Source of the DNA: Blattamonas nauphoetae
Taxonomy: Eukaryota; Preaxostyla; Oxymonadida
Length of the DNA stretch: 64,000 nt
Direction: 5' to 3'
NCBI GenBank assembly: GCA_033064195.1
Contig: JARBJD010000151.1
Location: 1-64,000 of the forward strand
Made by a program: the position numbers and the translations under genes. Positions 1 to 10,680 of this stretch are shown one piece after another (positions within the stretch are counted from its first letter, which is position 1; every line of letters starts with the position of its first letter). The notes under the pieces are model-generated. The model was not told the origin of the DNA and ran no database searches. It was given only the letters and a program-made list of their open reading frames with translations.

Positions 1-1090
1 TCCACTTCGCTCTCCATCGCCACCAAACACTCCACTTCGCCTCCATCGCCACCAAACACCCACTTCGCCTCCATCGCCACCAAACACTCCACTTCGCTCT
101 CCATCGCCACCAAACACTCCACTTCGCCTCCATCGCCACCAAACACTCCACTTCGCTCCCCATCGCCACCAAACACTCCACTTCGCTCTCCATCGCCACC
201 AAACACTCCACTTCGCTCTCCATCGCCTCAAACACTCACTTATCGCTCTCCATCGCCACCAAACACTCACCGCTCTCCATCGCCACCAAACACTCACCAT
301 CGCTCCCCATCGCCACCAAACACCACCGCCCCATCGCCACCAAACACTTCGCTCTCCATCGCCACCAAACACCCACTTCGCTCTCCATCGCCACCAAACA
401 CTCCACTTCGCTCCCCATCGCCACCAAACACTCCACTCTTCCATCGCCACCAAACACTCACCATCGCTCTCCATCGCCACCAAACACTCCACTTCGCTCT
501 CCATCGCCACCAAACACTCACCATCGCACTCCATCGCCACCAAACACTCCACTTCGCTCTCCATCGCCACCAAACACTCCACTTCGCTCTCCATCGCCAC
601 CAAACACTCCACTTCGCTCTCCATCGCCACCAAACACTCACCATCGCTCTCCATCGCCACCAAACACTCCACTTCGCTCTCCATCGCCACCAAACACTCA
701 CCATCGCTCTCCATCGCCACCAAACACTCCACTCTTTCCATCGCCACCAAACACTCACCATCGCACTCCATCGCCACCAAACACTCCACTTCGCTCTCCA
801 TCGCCACCAAACACTCCACTTCGCTCTCCATCGCCACCAAACACTCCACTTCGCTCTCCATCGCCACCAAACACTCCACTTCGCTCCCCATCGCCACCAA
901 ACACTCACCATCGCTCTCCATCGCCACCAAACACTCACCATCGCTCTCCATCGCCACCAAACACTCCACTTCGCTCCCCATCGCCACCAAACACTCACCA
1001 TCGCTCTCCATCGCTACCAAACACTCACCATCGCTCTCCATCGCCACCAAACACTCCACTTCGCTCTCCATCGCCACCAAACACTCACCA
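1..1090. repeat. 30-bp minisatellite array
   Basis: About 36 copies of a 30-bp unit built on TCCATCGCCACCAAACACTC. A variable 10-bp part is either CACTTCGCTC or ACCATCGCTC. Some units are a few bases short. Because 30 is a multiple of three, long open frames exist on the minus strand (WWRWRAKWSV-type peptides), but these follow from the repeat and show no sign of selection for coding. The array runs off the left edge of the window. It decays into related TCCATCGTCAACCACAGC-like units up to about 1200. Confidence 0.95.
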
Positions 1091-2234
1091 TCGCTCACCA
1101 TTGTCAACCACAGCTCTCCATTGTCGACCACAGCTCATCATTGCCCTCTATCGTCAGCCACCGCTCTCCATCGTCAACCACAGCCCTCCATCGTCAACCC
1201 CTATTTGCCACTATTGTCCATCGCTCATCTCTATCGCTATCCGACTATCCAATCCATTTTCCTGTCCTCCTTCTCATAGCCTCTCACTATTTTGCTCACC
1301 ACTCACCTCCCTCGTCTCACCTATGTCCTCTCTCGTCATCTCTCATTCTCCACTCATCCTCCTAAACCTCCACACACCCCAAATATCCAAACCAACACTC
1401 TAATGACACTTCTCATTCATCCACCACAGATTCAATTTCATCTCTCTCAATCACAAACCATCTTAATTGAATCTATATCATTTCCTTCTAATTTCATCTC
1501 AGCATCAATGCTATCTCTCAAAAACAAAACTAGTGAAGTGAGGACGATAGTTGAGAGAACATCGCCCACCACAATAAGATCATCCCATCAATTGTTTTTT
1601 CTCTGTCTGATTAGACTTCTGGTGGGAAGATTTTGAAAAAAAAATCTCGTAATCAGCTATTTGAGGTCTGAAAGAGTTATTGGAGAGAGACCGGAAAAGT
1701 TGAAAAAAAGAATGGCGACGGTTGGTTTCGATGTGGGCTCGAACTTTTCTATGATGTCAAAAATATTGACCCATCTCGAATTGGAGAACCAATCTTCAAT
1801 ATTCAAGAATTTTGAGTCTTATTTTGAGAATGACATGATGAAAACAAAAAAAATAATGGACTTGCTTTTGACGATCGTCATGAAAAAAAGCAAAAGAACG
1901 CAATCAATTTCGACTCCGAGGCAGGAATGGAGAGAGTGGAGGGCATGTGTGGGAATGAACCTTAAAGAAGTCGGAATGAACAAGAAATGAGGAGAAAGAG
2001 TTGAAGATGAGAATGACAAGGAGGGAGAAGCAACCAACAATTTCTCTTTTTATGAAGCTCATTGTATTTCAGATGATACCTTGTTTGACAATTTTATCTT
2101 AAAGAGGACCAAATCATTATACATACTACGTTCGTGTGAACCCGAAATTCCAGATGAAAATCTCTCAACTAGGAGATCACGAAAGGAAACAGTCAGGATC
2201 TCTGTCAAAGAAGTTTCTATGCTCTTCTATGGAC
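1091..2234. other. No recognisable gene; decayed array edge and AT-rich DNA
   Basis: After the array comes a pyrimidine-rich stretch (1200-1450), then AT-rich sequence. An open frame at 1661-1990 (plus, about 109 codons, lysine-rich) matches no family I know and has no conserved context. I do not call it a gene. The stretch ends at the target duplication of the hAT element that starts at 2243. Confidence 0.5.
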
Positions 2235-2242
2235 ATCTATTT

Positions 2243-3920
2243 TAGGCATGGCTGACCGGCACTGACCGGTCAGTTTTCATCGAAAAGTACTGACGGTCAC
2301 TGACCGGAGAAATTAGGGAACCCACAATCGAGAGTTACCATTTCTCCGATGAGGACTCCATAAAAATCAAAAAATCGTATCAGTGACCTGAGTATCCTTT
2401 CCTTTCCATCGGAAATGCAACCACCACAATGTTTACACTTCAATCAAGCCGTTTCTCTCTTATTTTCTGACATTTCCTGTTCAAATAATGAGACAAAACA
2501 GTTATGGGTGATGGATCGAACTTTCTCTTCGAATCACGGAAAGGCAAGACTCTCTTAAAAAAGAAAATGAAGAATACTCGAAAGTTGGTTCGAGTCTCAG
2601 CTTCAGTTGTTTTCGTCGCCGCGCTGACAGACCCCCTGACAGAATAGCTAATATGAAGACAGAAAACAGCTTTACAACAATAAACACGGAAGGAGAGCAA
2701 ACTAATCGAGCAACAGGAGCTATTGTGAAGCGTCAGCAAGATTTCTAGCAGTTGACTGTGTTGTTGGGCGGCATGACATTTGATGGTCTTCTTTTATCTC
2801 GATCTCATCTTTCTGTTTCAGAGTCACTCACTCATCTCTCCCAATTCCCTCAGCCAGATTCATTCACAGGTTTCTCTCGTCATCTCGTGCGATGATATCA
2901 AGAGAGTTTTGTGCCATGGTCGACATATGCTCTTTCACTATCTGCTCAACACATCTCTTCTCAATTTGAGTCAAACAGCTTCGCATTCTGTGTTTATCTT
3001 TCTCCTCTCGTGACATCTTTCCTCTCGTTCCTTCAGATCTTCATGTCACAAACATCCTCCGATCAGTTCAAATGCCACTCACTCAAAACACTCAACCCTG
3101 CCACACGTGACCTGTATTCTCTCATTTCTCAGCCAACATTTCCATGACGTCCATGCACAGGACCTCATTCACTTCAATCGTTCGCTCCAATCCATGTGCA
3201 CTCTTACGTTCGTCTCCCTTCGTCAATCTGACGGTTGATGACTTTCTCACGTCATTTCAGAGGTGGATTTCTCAACAATACGAATGAAAAGAAAGAACCA
3301 ACTAGAAGTCACCATAAAATGCAGTCGACTGAAGGAGCCGCTCGTACGATCTCACTTTGTTGTATCAACTCATATAGCATCTTAAAATCATTCAAATGCT
3401 TCTCTGATGCGTCTACACTCCAATTTGTCTACAACAGCTCACACTTCAGTTCATTCAAACAATCCTTCGTCACGGTAGACATGAGACGTTGGACACAGCG
3501 ATTCCGCTGTCACAAACAGTGAAACACTTCCTCATAACAATTTTTGACGAGATACTGACCATTATTGACCTGATAGCCAAGCAGGAGGAGCTGATGAAAG
3601 ACTGCAGAATAGAATCACTTGGAGCTTTTACACTTCATCATTCACCTTCAATGTTCTCCTCGAGCATTTATAGAAAGAAAAACTGTCAAAAAGCTGGTGT
3701 GAACCAGCTGGATGAACGAAAATGACGTGAAAGTGAACTCTCAATCCAATCGTCACCAATCTCGATAGATCCATCACTGTGAACAAATCTGGACCTTAAC
3801 ATCCGCACGCTCGCTGATTTCTTGTTCATGTCATACAATGAATTGATTAGGTGAGATCTGTCCCATTGAAAGATTCTGTGGTGACACTGACCGGCACTTT
3901 TGGCCGGTCAGCCATGCCTA
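2243..3920. mobile_element. Non-autonomous hAT element, 1.68 kb
   Basis: The two ends are inverted copies of TAGGCATGGCTGACCGGC, and the element is flanked by the 8-bp direct repeat ATCTATTT (2235-2242 and 3921-3928). An 8-bp duplication is the hAT signature. Subterminal CTGACCGG/CCGGTCAG motifs recur, as is usual for transposase binding sites of this superfamily. No transposase frame is present inside. The interior (2760-3750) is unrecognised, pyrimidine-rich, gene-like sequence without a long frame, possibly captured DNA. The ends resemble those of the hAT elements at 30812-37962, so a related transposase could have moved it. Confidence 0.88.
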
Positions 3921-4117
3921 ATCTATTTCCTCAAAAACACACTTATGAACTTACTAGGATACAATAAATTGTGAATAATTCCCACTTCAGAATGTATGAT
4001 TTGATCCGACCCTTATTTTTGATTATTTCACAAGATTTTCTCAGAAATGAATCGGGATACTAGAGACCTAATTATTCTAGAAAAAAATCCAAAAAATGTT
4101 TTTGTGACCAATTGAAT

Positions 4118-7100
4118 TCATTTTAGTAGGTCCCCCAAAGGTACATGTTGCCGAGGAGCATGCGAATTCATTTCTGTCGACTCAATCGAACAACCCTCAG
4201 ACGAGATCCACGCGGATGGATGCAGTGAAGACCCATCGCCTGCTGACAAACTGCCAATCTCAATCTTCCCATCTGAAGAACACGCGATGTTCCGACGAGC
4301 TGATGAAAACAACGAGTTCGGCGGAATGTTGTCGCGGAAGATCGATCCATCGATTGTCAATTTTCCTCCCTTCATCACAATCGCTCCTTGAGAGATGTTC
4401 AAGAACTCGTTGCTTCGCACATCCAGCTCTGTGTCGGTCAGCTCAATGAGTCCTGTCTTCCAAACACACAAATCCTCAATTTCGTTTCCGCTTCGAGCTG
4501 ATTCATCCTTCACTGTGATCAATCCATCTTTCAGAATCATTTCCGATGACGATGCGGAGATGAGAACGAATGACAGCTTCGATGATCCAACCACAATGTC
4601 GATGTTCTGCATGTTCAGAAGTGCTGACGAAACCACAATCAGAGCTGATGTCGCTGATTCGGCTGCCGACGATGGAATCGAGAGAGATGGTCCACTGTTC
4701 GTTCCATTTTGCATCAGAACTGACATCCCACTTCCAATCGTCATCGGCGACGACAGAGAAGTGCTTTTCAGCAGCGAGAACGTCGGTTGCGAGATCTCCA
4801 GTGTTCGCACAATCTTCCACGCAACATCCATCGTCGAGCAAGGGCGAGACGCAATTCCACACTTCTCGTCCATCTGTCCTGTTTCAGTGTCCACAAACAC
4901 TTCAATCGCTGTTGGACGAGCGGGTGTCTTCCCAGTGAAGGGCGAAGGCGTCAGAGCGATTCCACTCTCTGAGTCAGTTGGCTCGATGGTTTCGATGAGA
5001 ATGTTTTGTGAATACACGAGAGTTCCTTCCAATCCAATCACCATTTCAGACGATTCTGCTCGAGTCGATGACGTCACCACAATCGAGAATGTGTGCGTCG
5101 TGTTCAGTCTCACTTCGTACTCTGTCCCCACCACAAGGTTCGTTCCAGTAAAGATCGCAAAACATTCTGTCCCAACAGAGTTCGTGAACTCAAACTTCAC
5201 ATCGGTCAAAGTCGGAGGTCCAGGAATCCGAACAGCGATTCCAGAGTCGACAAGGAGTGTGCTTGATTCGAGTGGTTTGATGCACGCGGTGTATTGCCTT
5301 TCGTATTTCAGCGATGTCTCGCTTTCTTCAGAAGCAACCAGGAAGTCCACTTCGCAGAGTGTCTCCGACAAATTTCGAATCGACGACGACGATTCCCAGA
5401 AAGTGCTTCCGAACTTCACCCAAATCGAGCCGAGATCTTCTGTCAACACCCTCCCTTCGAATGTCACTGTCGCAATGGTTCTGTCGTTGTTGAGAACAGT
5501 TTTTTGGAACGAACAAATCCGAGCTGGTTCATTTGGTGTTGAGATCGTGAAAGCACTTGACAGACGCACATTCTCCTCAATCCCTCCCTGCGGAAGCCAC
5601 ATCATTGTCTCGATTTTATATTCTGTCCCCCATTCCAGCCTGCCTTCCACACTCGACGGATGAAGTGGCACTTCTCCAACAAGAGTTGTCATGTCGGAGC
5701 GAGTCAGCGAGATGTTGAAAGGAGTGTTCGCTCCGTTTCGGATCAGCATCGAATAACTCCCAGAGCCCAAATTCATCCCACGAAGAATAATTCTTGTTGT
5801 GTTCACATCTTTCAGACTGCACTCAGCTGCGATGATTCGGAGGGAACTCAGATAGTTCGAAGGCATCGACGACGCGTAGATTTCATAATCTGCAGGTGGA
5901 AGAACTCCATCATCGTCAGACGACACAACTGTTGATCCTGATCTCGATGTGTGCGAGTTGCTCCCAAACTGAACATGAACCAGACGAGGCACATTCGATC
6001 CTTTCAGCAGTATCCCCATCGTTCCCTGTACTTCCTCACTCGCTGTTGCTGTCACTGTCGCTGTCCCTTCACTGAACGACACTTCAATTGACACTGTTGG
6101 AGTTGATTCGAGTTTAGGAACAAGACGACTCATATCAACTGAACCAGTGTCGACATAGACATTCGGTCTGTCTGAAGTAGTGTCGCAGAATCTGACAGTT
6201 TCTTCAGTTATGAGGGAAGCAGATATTGACTTGAAGAAAATATCTTTGGCGTCTGGTCGATCGGTCGAAGAACAATCTCGAAATTGGAGGAAGGAGAGGT
6301 CAATTGATGTGACTGAACGGAAAGCCAACGCGCCAGCGTCTTTCTGAGCCGAACATGAGACGAATGCACAGTTGGAGAGAGTGGCAAGTGGGTGATTCCA
6401 GAGGCTGACAGCTCCATCCTCACAGAGCGATTGGCTCTCCTTGAAGAAGCAATCAGTAAGACAGATGGTGGATTGAGACAAACTGAATAAACACCCTCCA
6501 TAGTTCCCATGTGGTCCAGTGTTCGAACATTCTGTAAACGAACAACACGTGAGCGAGATTGGACTGTCTGCCACAGTCTCCCGAACACAAATCGTTCCTC
6601 CATCATCGTTCTCTGCTGTGGAGGTGCATTTGTGGAAGAAGCACTGAGTGACCGTCAGAGTGGATTCGGATCTGTTTAGGCAGATCGCCGCTCCACCGAG
6701 GCTGTTTCCAGCAGCGACCGTCATGTCGTTGAAAGTGCAGAGAGTGAACTTCACAGATGTTATTCCTGTTGATGCTGACACGAGTGTTCGCTTGATGACG
6801 TCTTGGGTGATGTTTTTGCGTTCGATGTCGATTTCATCGTTTGAGGTGCGAACACAAGATGAGAATGAACTGTTCGCACAAAGCACATTGAACCCCAATC
6901 CAGTCCCACACAGTCCGGTCCCCATGTCGTGGTTCGTGCTCCCTGAGATCCTGCTCCCAACCACTCGCTCCCACACACAACTCCCAAATCCCAAATTCTT
7001 CCGCCTTCCACTCCCTTCCACATAACTGGTCGTCACATTCGAAATACTGGTCGATCTCAACTCGGTAGATATCTCTCCAATCACCCCAATCTTCGCGTTG

Positions 7101-7852
7101 TCCGACCCTGACCACTGTGACTTCCCAGCAAACGAAAAAAGAGGGCCAGTTCCAACAGTAAAGTGCGTCGAATCGAACGAAAGTCCAACTCCAATAATCT
7201 CCTCCCTTTCCACCAATCCACCACTCCATCCCTCCTCATCTCCCATCCAGTCTTCATTGATCTTGTTCAGTTGTCCAGAGTCTCTCCCAACAAGTGGAAG
7301 AACAACATTTCGCGTCGACGATTTGTGACTGCTCCCAACGATCACAATCCGGCTCGACCCACTTCCAACCAAGTTGGCAAGCACAAATCCAGAACATTCC
7401 ATGTTTGACAACAGTTCGCTGTCAATAACCTCGATTGACGACCCAACAACCAAACAGATTGTTGTTCCAGCCATTCCCGCGTCCAGTCCAAATGATCGCA
7501 TCGTCAGTGAACTATTCTGCACCTCCAACATCCATCGTTCAACACCCGTGGGTTTTCTTGGCATTCCGTTTGCTGTTTCGTCGGTATAGCGATTTCGATC
7601 TTTCAGCACATTCGCTTTATGCGTCAGCCCTGTCTTGTTTCCATGAAGTTCCACTGATTTCGAGACAATATCAATCCCATTTGTCCAATAGAATCCATCA
7701 TCAAATGATAGTCTTCTCAATTCTGAGTTTGAGGCTGAAATGGTTTCGGCAAGTATCTTCTCATAGACAATGTCAAAATCTTGGTAGTGTTCATCAACAC
7801 ATTGAAAGACGCTACACAGCAATAGAAACACTTGGACAGTGGAGAGAATCAT
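4118..7852 (-). CDS. Secreted beta-helix (pectin-lyase-fold) protein, C-terminally shortened
   Basis: This frame encodes 1244 residues from an ATG at 7852. Residues 1-18 (MILSTVQVFLLLCSVFQC) are a signal peptide. Residues about 20-260 are a conserved N-terminal region. About 300-560 carry regularly spaced C-x-F-x-x-C strands (TLCTF, TQCFFHKC, TCCSFTEC, SNCAFVSC) typical of a right-handed beta-helix. About 570-1010 look like Ig-like beta domains. CGIASRPCSTMDVAWKI near 1035 starts a second helix region. Many NxS/T sites suit an extracellular protein. Compared with its paralogue (9045-30519), it ends about 470 residues early: homology stops near 4155, and a short unrelated tail ending in DLLK follows. 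It therefore lacks the membrane segment and kinase-like domain. It may be a secreted product or a truncated copy. Its molecular role is unknown. Confidence 0.8.
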   Translation of the reverse strand: MILSTVQVFLLLCSVFQCVDEHYQDFDIVYEKILAETISASNSELRRLSFDDGFYWTNGIDIVSKSVELHGNKTGLTHKANVLKDRNRYTDETANGMPRKPTGVERWMLEVQNSSLTMRSFGLDAGMAGTTICLVVGSSIEVIDSELLSNMECSGFVLANLVGSGSSRIVIVGSSHKSSTRNVVLPLVGRDSGQLNKINEDWMGDEEGWSGGLVEREEIIGVGLSFDSTHFTVGTGPLFSFAGKSQWSGSDNAKIGVIGEISTELRSTSISNVTTSYVEGSGRRKNLGFGSCVWERVVGSRISGSTNHDMGTGLCGTGLGFNVLCANSSFSSCVRTSNDEIDIERKNITQDVIKRTLVSASTGITSVKFTLCTFNDMTVAAGNSLGGAAICLNRSESTLTVTQCFFHKCTSTAENDDGGTICVRETVADSPISLTCCSFTECSNTGPHGNYGGCLFSLSQSTICLTDCFFKESQSLCEDGAVSLWNHPLATLSNCAFVSCSAQKDAGALAFRSVTSIDLSFLQFRDCSSTDRPDAKDIFFKSISASLITEETVRFCDTTSDRPNVYVDTGSVDMSRLVPKLESTPTVSIEVSFSEGTATVTATASEEVQGTMGILLKGSNVPRLVHVQFGSNSHTSRSGSTVVSSDDDGVLPPADYEIYASSMPSNYLSSLRIIAAECSLKDVNTTRIILRGMNLGSGSYSMLIRNGANTPFNISLTRSDMTTLVGEVPLHPSSVEGRLEWGTEYKIETMMWLPQGGIEENVRLSSAFTISTPNEPARICSFQKTVLNNDRTIATVTFEGRVLTEDLGSIWVKFGSTFWESSSSIRNLSETLCEVDFLVASEESETSLKYERQYTACIKPLESSTLLVDSGIAVRIPGPPTLTDVKFEFTNSVGTECFAIFTGTNLVVGTEYEVRLNTTHTFSIVVTSSTRAESSEMVIGLEGTLVYSQNILIETIEPTDSESGIALTPSPFTGKTPARPTAIEVFVDTETGQMDEKCGIASRPCSTMDVAWKIVRTLEISQPTFSLLKSTSLSSPMTIGSGMSVLMQNGTNSGPSLSIPSSAAESATSALIVVSSALLNMQNIDIVVGSSKLSFVLISASSSEMILKDGLITVKDESARSGNEIEDLCVWKTGLIELTDTELDVRSNEFLNISQGAIVMKGGKLTIDGSIFRDNIPPNSLFSSARRNIACSSDGKIEIGSLSAGDGSSLHPSAWISSEGCSIESTEMNSHAPRQHVPLGDLLK

Positions 7853-9044
7853 CAGGAATCGAGAGATTCTACTGAAATGCTTAACGATCGGACCCTTAGT
7901 TCATACCATTTGCAGAGGCTCCCTTGTTCATCGAAACACGAGATTTTGCAGACAATGGATTAGAAAGGAAAGACAAAGAAAAAGGCGTATAGTGAAATGA
8001 AGGAATCGATTACATGACAAGAATCAAGCATTCCTTTTAGAGGGAAGTGAGGATGATGTGCGAATGATGTGCCAGTGAAGTGTCGATGTGCGAAGTCGCG
8101 GAATAGTCAAAAGAAGACGGCTGCGAGGCCTTGCTCGTCATCAACAAAGTGACTCATTGTTGGGCGATATTCCAGCCAAACGCAAGCAACGCGAGAGAAG
8201 AAAACAGAACAGGTAAGAAGACTGATGAAGAACGGAACAATGAAAGTCTAGAACGGAATGTTGGGTTGGTGACGTGAGAAGCAAGACTGGAAAAGAAGAG
8301 GGTCGAGGGCAAACACAGATGAGGTGGGAGTGCTTGGATGGAAAAGTGATTGCAGTCAAATCAATGTGAGTGTCTCAATCAACGACGAGCGAACGAGGTC
8401 TCAATGAGCAGCCAAAGACACGACGAGATTGTGAATAATGTGAAGTGGTCGTCGTTCAGATTGTGTTCATCATTGTGGTACATTGTGTTCATCTTCAGCT
8501 GTTCATTTCGTGTCGCTGAGTGGTTGTGTGATTGGGGTGAGATGGTGTGTGACATCGAACGAACCGAGTCATGTTCAGACTCCTCATCGTCCGACAAGTT
8601 GTTGAAGTGGTCAAAATCAAGATTGGCCGAGTGGTGTTGTGCACAAACAAAGAAACGAGGAGTCGAGAAGACCAACAAGATTGAGACAGACGATCTCGTT
8701 GAGAATCGCGGTTGTCATCGTCCTCAGTCTTCAACGACATCATCCGAACACAATCTTAGAAAGATGTGGTACGAACGACGAGAGTGACGAAGAACAGAAA
8801 GCGAAGAATGAATGAGTGTCAATCAAGACCGATGAATGGAGATGCGCTGAGTGTGAAATGCAGGCTGGTCCCACAATCAATCGCGGGGAGTGTGAAGCGA
8901 CTGAACTGTGAGACACAAAGAAACCAGAAAAGAAAATGTAATGAACGCCAACTGAACGAGAAGAGAGTGGTGTGAGATTGAAATGAGCAGCAGAGACGAA
9001 GGAAGTGAGAGAGGGTCGTGTTCAGAACACAGAAACCTAAGAGC
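7853..9044. other. Intergenic region without recognisable gene
   Basis: This lies between the start of the intact beta-helix gene and the stop of its split paralogue. It is rich in short GA and CGA motifs on the plus strand. Frames of up to 145 codons (8350-8787) have low-complexity Arg/Ser/Asn translations without domains. I see no transposon ends, RNA gene or clear promoter motif. Confidence 0.5.
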
Positions 9045-10680
9045 CTACTCGTGTGGGCAGCCCTGAGACGGTTTCGGCGATTTTGGATGTGGTTCTGGTG
9101 AACGATTCGGGAGCTCAAGGAGATCTCCCGCTGCTTCCTTCCTCTCTTCCTTGATCGACTCCAGGCGAGAAATAACCGATTCCACAGAAGGACGAGAAAT
9201 CGGATTCAGATCCAGACATTCCAAAAGAAGTGTCGCGAGCTCAACTGGCTCAACCGAATCCATCCGAGGAACAACTCCCATCCCCAGCTGTCGCTGAGCA
9301 TTCACTGCATCAGTTTCACCGAACGGAATCTGCCCTGTCGTGATTTCCCACAAGATCAGGCCAAGCCGAAAAACCAACACTTTTCCTGCATCAATGTCAT
9401 TCTCACGATTCGCTTCTTCAGGCGCCGACCACCGCTTCTCTTCTTGCGTCGTTTTCGGAACTCCTGATTGCGAAGCGATTCCTGTTGAGCCGAGTGATTG
9501 TCGTTCCTCGTTCAGTCTGAAGCAGATCATGTTCGTAGGAGTGTAGAACACCCAGTGCGGATTCAGTCGTCGTAGTGCCACAGCGTCTTGGCGAAGCGAG
9601 AGCAGCTTCTCAATCGCTTTCGCCACATCCAATCGCGTTTGGTGGATGTTCAGTGCGGCATCCCCATCACGCCGATGAAGTCGGTTGAACAGCGTGTCGT
9701 GCTGACTCGCCAATCCATCTTCGATCTTCGGATGACCAAACTGATCCTCGTCAACAACAAGAACTGCTGTCTGACCAGGAAGCGCTTGCGCCACATTGTT
9801 CGTGTTCAGAATCGATGAATGAGAGTCGTGGAATGTCAACGCAGGATTCAACTGCTTCTGGCCAGCCGTGTGCACCGAGTTCTGATTGTCCTCGTTGTAG
9901 CATTCATCCTTCACCACTTCAATCTTCTCTTCCGCCTCGTTCAGCTCCTGCGGTTCTTCTTCCAGCTCACTCTTTCTCCATTTGTTCTTGTTGTGATGTC
10001 GCACCAACAGAATCACAATCAGAATCAATGCCAGAACAGCACACGACAGAACGACAACCAGCGGAATCCACCATTTCATGTTGTCTTTCACTGCTTGAGC
10101 GAATCGACCAGACGAGCTCTGCTGAATCAGGAAATTGTTTGGGGATGTTTGATTCTCTCCAAAAACCAGTCGACCTCGCCATTCCAGAGACGCGTCCAGA
10201 GATTCCAAAGACGAACTGGCAAGTGTCACAATGATCTTCGTCTCAGTGAATGACGTCGCTGAGTCGACAGTGAGAGGGATTTGAGTTGAGTTGAATTCTG
10301 TTCCATCCTTTCCAATCTCAAACACTTCCAGGAACAGCGAACACGGAATCAGAATCATTCCTTCAATCGTCAATGTAAATGACTTCGAATTTTTATTAAA
10401 TTTGGAGGAAGAGGCAGAAGAGAGTGTTGGGATAAAGAGAGGGGTACGTGAATTCATTTCAGTTGACTCGATCGAACAACCCTCAGACGAGATCCACGCG
10501 GATGGATGCAGTGAAGACCCATCCCCTGCGCCCAAACTTCCAATCTCAATCTTCCCATCAGAAGAACACGCGATGTTCCGACGAGCTGATGAAAACAACG
10601 AGTTCGGAGGAATGTTGTCGCGGAAGATCGATCCATCGATTGTCAATTTTCCTCCCTTCATCACAATCGCTCCTTGAGAG
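9045..10680 (-). pseudogene. Split beta-helix/pseudokinase gene, segment 4 (C-terminal)
   Basis: About 540 residues, ending at a TAG at 9045. The order is: end of the second beta-helix region (GSIFRDNIPPNSLFSSARRN), a beta-rich juxtamembrane part, a single membrane helix (IPLVVVLSCAVLALILIVIL) followed by basic HHNKNKWRK, an acidic linker, then a kinase C-lobe. The lobe has WSAPEE, LGLILWEITTGQIPFGE and CLDLNPISRPS. I cannot find the ATP-binding lysine, HRD or DFG motifs, so it looks like a pseudokinase. The segment stops abruptly at 10680, where an insertion with inverted ends begins. The gene resumes in frame context at 16352. It was probably a surface receptor-like protein. Confidence 0.8.

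Noticed and set aside
294-1001. Tryptophan-rich repeat protein on the minus strand
   Set aside because: It is a by-product of the 30-bp minisatellite; no start context, domain or flanking coding sequence.
4395-5663. 422-codon plus-strand frame
   Set aside because: Antisense to the beta-helix gene, whose minus frame is longer, has a signal peptide and has paralogues; the plus frame recurs in the paralogue segment only because the DNA is conserved.
8350-8975. Small plus-strand genes between the two beta-helix genes
   Set aside because: Low-complexity Arg/Ser/Asn translations, equally long frames on both strands, and no relatives in the window.
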